A DNA stretch of 64,000 bases, taken from positions 1-64,000 of the forward strand of contig QNQO01007608.1 in the NCBI GenBank assembly GCA_003290165.1, in the 5' to 3' direction. The notes beneath the pieces are model-generated. The model ran no database searches. It was not told where the DNA came from and worked only from the letters and a program-made list of their open reading frames with translations. Position 1 is the first letter of the stretch; every line of letters begins with the position of its first letter. This document shows, one piece after another, positions 58,078 to 64,000 of the stretch. Source of the DNA: Berberis thunbergii. Its lineage: Eukaryota; Streptophyta; Magnoliopsida; Ranunculales; Berberidaceae. The position numbers and the translations under genes were made by a program.

Positions 58078-59104
58078 TCAGATTCTTCTGCGCTGGAGAG
58101 TTTGATTGATCAAAAAAGTGAACTCTGTGTATGTTCTACTGGCTAAGGAGTCTCTTGATGGGGAGGGTGTTCTACGTTTGCCACCCTTTTCTTTATCCTC
58201 TTTCTGATCTACATTTATTTGTGTAGGTTGACTATCTTTCTCAGGTGTATCGGGTGCCTTAGCATTATTATTTTTGTCATCCCATAATGCATAGCATTTT
58301 GCCATGGCAAAGATTTCGGTAATAGTTTTGCCCGGTTTCATGGTCAATTCGCCATACAATATGTGATCTGCGGGCAAACCCTTCTTGAAAGCTAATGATG
58401 CAATTTGGTCATCACACCCATTTATGCTCGCCCTTTCTGCCTTAAATCTTTTGATGAAGTCTCGGAGAGATTCATTTGACTTTTCCTTAATGTTGAAGAG
58501 GTAGTCAGCATGTTTTTTTTTTTTTAATGGTTTGATAGGATGAATACTCTTTTGTGGAAGTAAGGGAGAGCTCTCCAAAATTATTGATCGACCAAGGGGT
58601 CAAAGTGTGAAACCAATCTTGGGCCATTCCTTGTAAAGTCATTGCAAATATTTTGCACATAAGTGGGTCATCATTTTTTTGTAGAGTCATGAGACTTCAA
58701 AAATGCTTCAAGTGTCTCTCAGGATCATAATCTCTTTTGAAATGAGTAAATGTTGGTATGGTAAACTTTTCTGGTGGAGGATCCCCTTCAATGTCATTTG
58801 TAAAAGGTGAAGTGTTTACCAAGGCCACCTCTCTGTGTAGAGTATCATCTGGATTTCTCATAACTTGTAAATTCATCAATTGCTGTTTGACCATTCGTGC
58901 CACATCATCTGCTCCCAAGGGCTTGTGTGTATCTTGCTGATCGGTCGTATGGTGATTTCGATTCTGATTATCTGCGATAGATGACTCCTCATATTCTGAA
59001 TTTGATTGTGACTTACCTGCATGTGAGTGAGGTAGAGTCTCAATAGGATTCACCTGAAGGTTCCTCTTGATTTGACGAGCCTCTGAATGTGGGACGTGGG
59101 ACAA
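58078..59104 (-). pseudogene. gag remnant of element F (Ty3/gypsy type)
   Basis: Minus strand, three overlapping frames. 59,104-58,697 ends with KFTIPTFTHFKRDYDPERHL, the usual IPxFxxFxGxxDPxxHL start of the plant retrotransposon gag domain. 58,690-58,505 has QGMAQDWFHTLTPWSINNF. 58,578-58,078 has ESLRDFIKRFKAERASI and KGLPADHILYGELTMKPG, then a basic tail. The order matches a normal gag domain, so one or two small frame shifts, including one at the T/A run near 58,508-58,526, have broken one gene. No zinc knuckle or protease follows. Confidence 0.85.
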
Positions 59105-59743
59105 ATCAGTGTAGTGATCTAGATCTGGTCCCCTGCGTTGTTCACATCAATCGAGTGTAGTTTGCGATCCTAGCCTTGAGTGCACAATTGCTTGGGAGCC
59201 CAACCTTGAGAAAACTCACGTTTGAGGTCCGAGCCTAGAGTGCATATTTACTCGTGGCCCTAATCTTGAATGAAAGATTTCAGAGGGATTGTTTCCCTTT
59301 GATGGATGATTACTTTCACTTCCATGCGCATGATGTGCTGGTAGACGGCGATGTGTCGTCTGCCTTGGTTGTTCGCTCACTAATTTTTCTACCACCTGGG
59401 TTTGTTCTTCCAATATTTTGGTCAGACTGGCAATCTAACCTGCAAGATTTTTTTGTCGTGTCATCTCCATTGGGCTTGTGGCAGAAGATTGCGATTGATG
59501 GTCAGTAGGCGGTTGCAAACCCACTATCAGTGGTTGTCCGACCGGTAAGGGCTGAACCCGTGATGACGATGGCAGCCTAGTATGAGCAGAATACCTTGTA
59601 GCATTATTTTTGCTAGTTTGTTTTCAAGTTCTCACCATTGTAATGAATTGAAACTGAATGAATGGAAGTTTTTTTTTTTTTTTTTGTGAATGGAAGAGAG
59701 TATGCAACGAGTTTGATTCAAGCTCTCATTGAAAACACTAATT

Positions 59744-60454
59744 TGTGGATGCAAATTTCCGTTGGATTACGTGTTGATCACGCGGAGCAATCTGCATAAG
59801 ATAGAATCACATGCTGATCACGTGGAGTAATCTGCATAAGATAGAAGTTAATTCTTGACACCGGTGTGGTGCCTGCCACGGAGACTCCGATGCCAAAGTT
59901 AGAACAATGTCTTCAAAAAAATGTTTATATCTCTATATTTGGAGAGAGAATTCTGAATCAAGAAAGAGTTACCTCCAGATGGATTTGTGTTTGGCTATTT
60001 ATAGAGGTAGAATGATAAACTGGCAGATAAGTGAGACACGTGGTAGATGAGTGAGACATGTGGCAGATTAGTGAGACACGTGGCAGATGAGTGAGTCATC
60101 TGCTTGAAGGTGGTTGTAACTTCTCTTAGGTAGTTGTAACTTCTCTCAGGTAGTTGTAACTTCTGTAGATAGTTGTAACCTCCTATTGGTGGTTGTAACT
60201 TCCTGTTTGGTGATACATCTCTTGCAAGCTTGTGTACTTAGCTGAACATGGTGGTCAGCGGTGAACAATACTCCTCTGCTGAGAAAAGAGTATTCTGCTG
60301 AGCTGTACTGGGACAAGACTTGTGCAGCATTGGGCCCAAACTTGGGCTTTTTCTTTTTGTGACTTTCATGGGTAATTTTCAGGCTTCTCGGGAACAACCC
60401 AAATCTTTGGGCTTCCTTATCCTGTAGGGCCAAGGATTATTTTTGGCTCCCACA
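59744..60454 (-). repeat. 5' LTR of element F
   Basis: 711 bp, TGTGGATGC...CCCACA on the plus strand. It has extra tandem copies of GTGAGACACGTGGCAGA and GGTAGTTGTAACTTC compared with the other LTR. The shared box is at 59,883-59,902. Confidence 0.9.
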
Positions 60455-61270
60455 CTTTATATGTCAAAGTCCTCACCCTGCTCCTCCCACTTTAGCTATT
60501 GAAATTTTTAATAAAGGAAAAGATTTGACTAATTGAATAAGGAATTAGATTAATTGTGAGGAAGAGAAAAAACCACTGAATATGAAAGAATAAATCTGAT
60601 TAATTGAAGAAGGATTCTGATTAATTGTGAGGAAGATAAAATTCATTGATTAATTGAATAAGAAACCGATGAAAGTGCACTTTGAAAATCCATCCTTGTC
60701 ATTTTATGGGTAAAAAAACCATATTTAAGTGTGCTAAAAAAACAATGCTTATTGGATCCTTAGCATTATGGAAAAAAGAATTGGACACCCGCTTGATATT
60801 GATTTTAATATTTTAGAGGATTAGCAATTTTAAGAGTGTTAAAATAAAATCTTATAATAAAAAAAATTTATATGCATTATAAAATTATAAGTAATGTGGC
60901 ATTTGGAAACTATTGTATTGTCAACTAAAGTGCGTGGTTGTGCATTTTAATAATAATATTTTATTTTGTGTGTGACACAGTGCATATGCATACGACACAA
61001 ACAAGGGTGGTATCCCTTCCTTCTTATTTTTAGTTAAGTTGACATTTGGTGCATATTCAATTCCTTATGACATTGGTTGCATTGATCGATATTATTAATA
61101 TTGTTTGTTAATGAGTATTGAACTTTATTTAAAGTTAATTCGTCGTAATTGTTGTAATATACAATTGAGCAAGTGTTTTTTTTAAAATGAACTAAAAACC
61201 CATGTTGCAAGTATTTGACAAAGTCACGAAGGTACGATGTACTTTGCGGTAGTGGCAACGACATGGGTGA

Positions 61271-62508
61271 ATAATTATTTTTTTCAGATACTTGAGGACA
61301 GGATAAAAAAAATATTTTTTCATGTGTTCGAAAATACATTCGCCTAAATTATTTTTTTACAATCAGAACCAACACATGTATGAATAGTTACAAAGGATAT
61401 TTCTGACATTTTATTAGAAAAAACTATCGAGGCAAGATTATATATATATATATATTTCAGGTTATTTACAATAAAAACTAACCTCTCTCAAACATTATTT
61501 AATTGTACCTAAGCCCCTAACATAATTTATATGAAGCCCCTAATTATCTATATCGTACTATAACCTTAGTCCGTTAAATTTTTGTTTTCGATAATGCGCT
61601 CTTCAAAATAGAAAATATTCATCAGGTCCGGCTCCAAATTGAAATAAATATAACATAAAACAAACCAACAAAAAATATGGAAATTAAAAACTTGAAGATC
61701 CTAAAAGGAAATCAAATCAAAATCAAAGAGATGAATAAATAACTTTTTTAAAAAAATTCCCTTAGCCCTTCCCACCCCAAAAGCCGTTGCAGGGTTCGAA
61801 CCATGGACTTGTGATACCATTCATCACAAGCCTACCAGCTGAGCTAGTACCCCATTAAAGACTTTGTGGTAGCATAATATATTTAACGAGGGAGTAAATA
61901 GTTTGATCGTTTACGCAAGCATAAAACTGGATGTAGTCGCTAAACAAGCTTGTGAAAAATTCGCAAAAATAATGGTAGGACTAGTGAACAAACCATAGAA
62001 GAGAAAGCTCAAAGATGCACAAAAAACCTCAAGGAACCTATAAAAGCGAGATGAAAATTCTTTAAAGATGATGTTAATACAAAAGCAATAAATCGAAGAC
62101 CAAGTTCAAAATTTTCCTCAAGGTACTAAGGTTTCCTAAATATCTTAATCAAGCAATGTTTTTCAAGTTTTATAGTTAATCATATACATTTTTGTTTTTT
62201 TGGGAACTTTTTAGTTGGAGGGAGGTTTGAAGTAGAAATAGAGTTTTAAGTCAGAAAGTGGAAGTCAAAAAAAAAAAAAAGGGTAGTTATCCAGGACCGG
62301 TACGTTACTAATTTTATCAATATGATTACGAAGTTCCATTATTGTAGTTTCTTACTTTTTCATTCAGTTCGCAATTCACCACTTTTTTCTGTGTAAATAC
62401 TTGAGTGTTTAGTGAAGTCTTTTTGTTCTTTATGCAAAAAATAAAAAAAATTTGTGAGTTGGTATAATAAGAGATAGTATTGAAGACAACAACGATATCT
62501 ATCAACTG
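61271..62508. other. Spacer with a tRNA-like (SINE head) sequence
   Basis: The 2.475-kb array ends near 61,270. A TA microsatellite lies at 61,440-61,456. The only other structure is the tRNA-like segment near 61,783-61,857 (listed separately). The rest is AT-rich without a supported gene. Confidence 0.4.
61783..61857 (-). repeat. tRNA-like sequence, probable SINE head
   Basis: The minus strand has TAGCTCAGCTGGTAGGC, an A-box form, and 35 bases later GGTTCGAACCC, a B-box. The anticodon arm is CTTGT/ACAAG but with an oversized loop, and the T stem does not pair well, so a working tRNA is unlikely. GGGGTGGGAAGGGCTAAGGG follows, as a SINE body might. A related head (GGCTCAGTGGTTAAGC, GTGATGAATGGTATC) is at 47,888-47,925. 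Confidence 0.45.
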
Positions 62509-63045
62509 TGATGTGTCCAAATTTCAGTCTCTAATAAGTAAAACCTACAAAACAACTGTTAGATTGCCAAATACCACCTTTTTGGTGGCCGAAGGCACTC
62601 TGATGCTTAAGTCAGTAATTCAGTTGGAGATGGAGATAAAACTGGACAAAACGAAGTTAAAATTGCATACCTTTGTCGAATGTTCCCTTTACCTTTTATA
62701 ATGGTCGTTGTTAATTCCCTGCGTGACTTAAGCATGTGAGGCGCAATGAGGGGAAACATCCTCTATAACCGTCTCCTCCTTTATGGAGATACGTCCGTGG
62801 AGGTGTAACTCCTCCACGACTCTCTTTCTATGTAACATTCGTCCCCCTTGAGGGAGAACTTTATCAAGTATGGGTTTGGGCTCTGATTATGATTTACTCT
62901 AACAGGCCCTATTTGGGCTTTTGTGACTGAATTCATCTTCTTTGGGGTTTATGAATCGACCTGATCTTAGGACGCTTGATCCTCGTGATGGATGATCTTT
63001 GCCACGTGTACAACCGAGATGTTTGTCTTATTTGATGTATCATCA
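62509..63045 (-). repeat. 3' LTR of element C
   Basis: 537 bp, TGATGTGTCC...GTATCATCA on the plus strand. It shares with B and E the box CACTCTGATGCTTAAGTCAG (62,597-62,615) and the hairpin CCACCTTTTTGGTGG. Confidence 0.8.
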
Positions 63046-63249
63046 TCTACTCCCCATTTAGTTAGTGGATATGCTGACATGGCCACTAACTTGGTGATGG
63101 TTGGACTTTCGTCCTATGAGCGATTTCTTCGTTGCCCTGCTCTAAAAAGGAGGCGTTATTGATTTATTTCTATATTTACGCCATATTTGAGATTAGGGCT
63201 TATTCCTCTTTCTCCTTCTTCATTTTCCTTGCTATTCCTTTCCTTAACA

Positions 63250-64000
63250 ATGTCTGCTGGCAATATTCTAAATGGTGAGGGACTTGCTATTTGTGAAGCT
63301 TACTTATCGCTCAAGAAAGCTTATCAGGCGACATTGGATGATGTCCGCTCTGGCTATAATTTGCCACTTGACCTTGAGATCATTCTGCCCAGACGAAACG
63401 ATAGTCCTTGTCGTCCGAGGTTTGGGTAGATTGCACTCTATCCAAGTATGTTCCTATCCGGCCTTCGATTCCCAGTTCCAGAGTTATTTTGGGAATATCT
63501 GAATTTTTTAGGTATTCTCTTGCTCAAATGGGCCCTAATGGTTGGAGGCTTATGGTTTCTACTTATGCAAAGGTCGTCATCTCTGGCATTCCCTTGACTG
63601 TAAGGATTTTGCACTCAGTGGTTGGCATGCTTGTGAACAAGGACATTTGCTTCATCCGCTCTCCTGTCTATTTTGTGAAGCTCAATGATGATATTAGGGA
63701 TTGGTCAAGGTTCTGGTTTTATGCTTATGTCGACTCGGGCTACTTCAAACTGTGAGGTCGTCTGATTATATGGTCGTTTCGAGTTCCTAATAAATAGAAA
63801 AATCTTGAACAACTGTGGAGGAGCAGAGGATTACTGGCCAATTTTTAAAGCTTCCTGTGGAGACGTTTCTTTCTGAGGACATCTTGGAACGTAGTGGCTT
63901 ATACCATATTAACAAGTCGAAACGGGTTTTGTTCACTGAATCCCGTGCTGAAAAGAAGGTTGCTCGCGCTGCTCCTACTGGTGTTAATGGTGCTAACATT
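63250..64000 (+). pseudogene. Antisense ORF of element C, frame-shifted, incomplete
   Basis: The ATG at 63,250 opens MSAGNILNGEGLAICEAYLS to a stop at 63,427-63,429. A second frame (63,408-63,755) has RYSLAQMGPNGWRLMV, CFIRSPVYFVKLND and FWFYAYVDSGYFKL. A third, from about 63,816, has EEQRITGQFLKLPVETFLSE and reaches the window end. Frames change at about 63,420 and 63,755-63,815. The latter could be an intron or a decay event. The second and third pieces match the minus-strand ORF at 1-1,305. Function unknown; the type is known from non-autonomous plant LTR elements. The start is chosen as the first ATG after the LTR. Confidence 0.6.

Larger units (their letters stand above)
55335..60454 (-). 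mobile_element. LTR retrotransposon F, gag only
   Basis: 5,120 bp, flanked by CTTTA (55,330-55,334 and 60,455-60,459). The LTRs (plus-strand view) begin TGCAGATGC or TGTGGATGC and end CCACA. The gag remnant reads on the minus strand, so the right LTR is 5'. 55,945-57,020 and 59,105-59,743 hold no recognised protein, and there is no reverse transcriptase or integrase anywhere inside. I could not identify a primer site beside the right LTR. It splits the third unit of the 2.475-kb array. Confidence 0.92.
42723..61270 (+). repeat. Tandem array of a 2.475-kb unit, split by three insertions
   Basis: Four consecutive copies can be aligned: about 42,723-46,920 (with an insert), 46,920-52,850 (with E), 52,850-60,480 (with F) and 60,480-61,270 (truncated). 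The anchor TTTAAGTGTG lies at 42,880, 47,101, 53,126 and 60,726. After subtracting inserts of about 1,745, 3,552 and 5,125 bp, the spacings are 2,476, 2,473 and 2,475. Other anchors such as GCCTCGAGATGCAATT (46,546, 52,510, 55,064) agree to within about 150 bp. Each unit has a CT-rich tract with short His/Pro-rich open frames (for example 45,884-46,303) that are not conserved between copies. I recognise no gene in the unit. Confidence 0.88.
62509..64000 (-). mobile_element. LTR element C, 3' end, cut by the window edge
   Basis: It begins with an LTR (62,509-63,045) whose inner border TCTACTCCCCATTTAG reads on the minus strand as a purine-rich tract, so the element lies on the minus strand and this is its 3' LTR. 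A plus-strand (antisense) ORF follows and runs off the window. The layout is the same as the left end of A. The flanking duplication cannot be checked because the other end is missing. Confidence 0.8.

Noticed and set aside
61783..61857. Functional tRNA gene
   Set aside because: The A- and B-boxes are present but the anticodon loop is oversized and the T stem does not pair; a SINE head is more likely.

Overview
The window is plant nuclear DNA, most likely from a eudicot. It is AT-rich and has GT-AG introns and plant-type gene families (an extended-PHD protein, ATL RING, PB1 and bHLH96-like fragments). The density of LTR retrotransposons, MULEs, hATs and MITEs is very high. Only one convincing host gene is present, a PHD-finger protein at 18,443-19,631, and even this carries a reading-frame break. 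Almost everything else is mobile DNA, much of it delimited to the base by target-site duplications (TSDs) read directly from the sequence.

1-17,249 is a three-level nest of LTR elements. The outermost, B, enters from the left and keeps a decayed antisense ORF and its 3' LTR. A (1,631-17,065, TSD TAAGG) inserted beside the TATA box of that LTR. D (6,171-14,462, TSD GCGTC, LTRs of about 2 kb, gag remnant only) inserted into A. 17,250-25,851 holds the PHD gene, possible remnants of another gene on the minus strand, a foldback MITE and a longer inverted-repeat element. 25,860-40,158 is a cluster of DNA transposons: two copies of a hAT-like element full of GATC arrays (8-bp TSDs), a different hAT-like element carrying a PB1-domain gene fragment (8-bp TSD), a MULE with long arms (9-bp TSD), and a 5.57-kb Pack-MULE (32,955-38,524, 9-bp TSD ATGATCCAC). 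The Pack-MULE carries pieces of phosphomannose isomerase, an ATL RING-H2 ligase, a bHLH96-like N-terminus lying partly inside its roughly 490-bp terminal repeats, and an unidentified exon.

40,839-42,719 holds two PIF/Harbinger-like MITEs. About 42,723-61,270 is a tandem array of a 2.475-kb unit (just over three units), hidden because three later insertions split it: a palindromic element built from ~180-bp monomers, LTR element E (48,830-52,376, TSD CATCT) and LTR element F (55,335-60,454, TSD CTTTA). When the insertions are subtracted, the spacing of matching points is 2,476, 2,473 and 2,475 bp. The right edge (62,509-64,000) is the start of another element, C, with an ORF running opposite to the element, as in A and B.

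The elements do not form a pathway. The interest lies in gene capture by MULE and hAT transposons, in antisense-ORF LTR elements that share an LTR box, and in the concealed tandem array. Family names rest on motif recognition by eye; no database search was possible.
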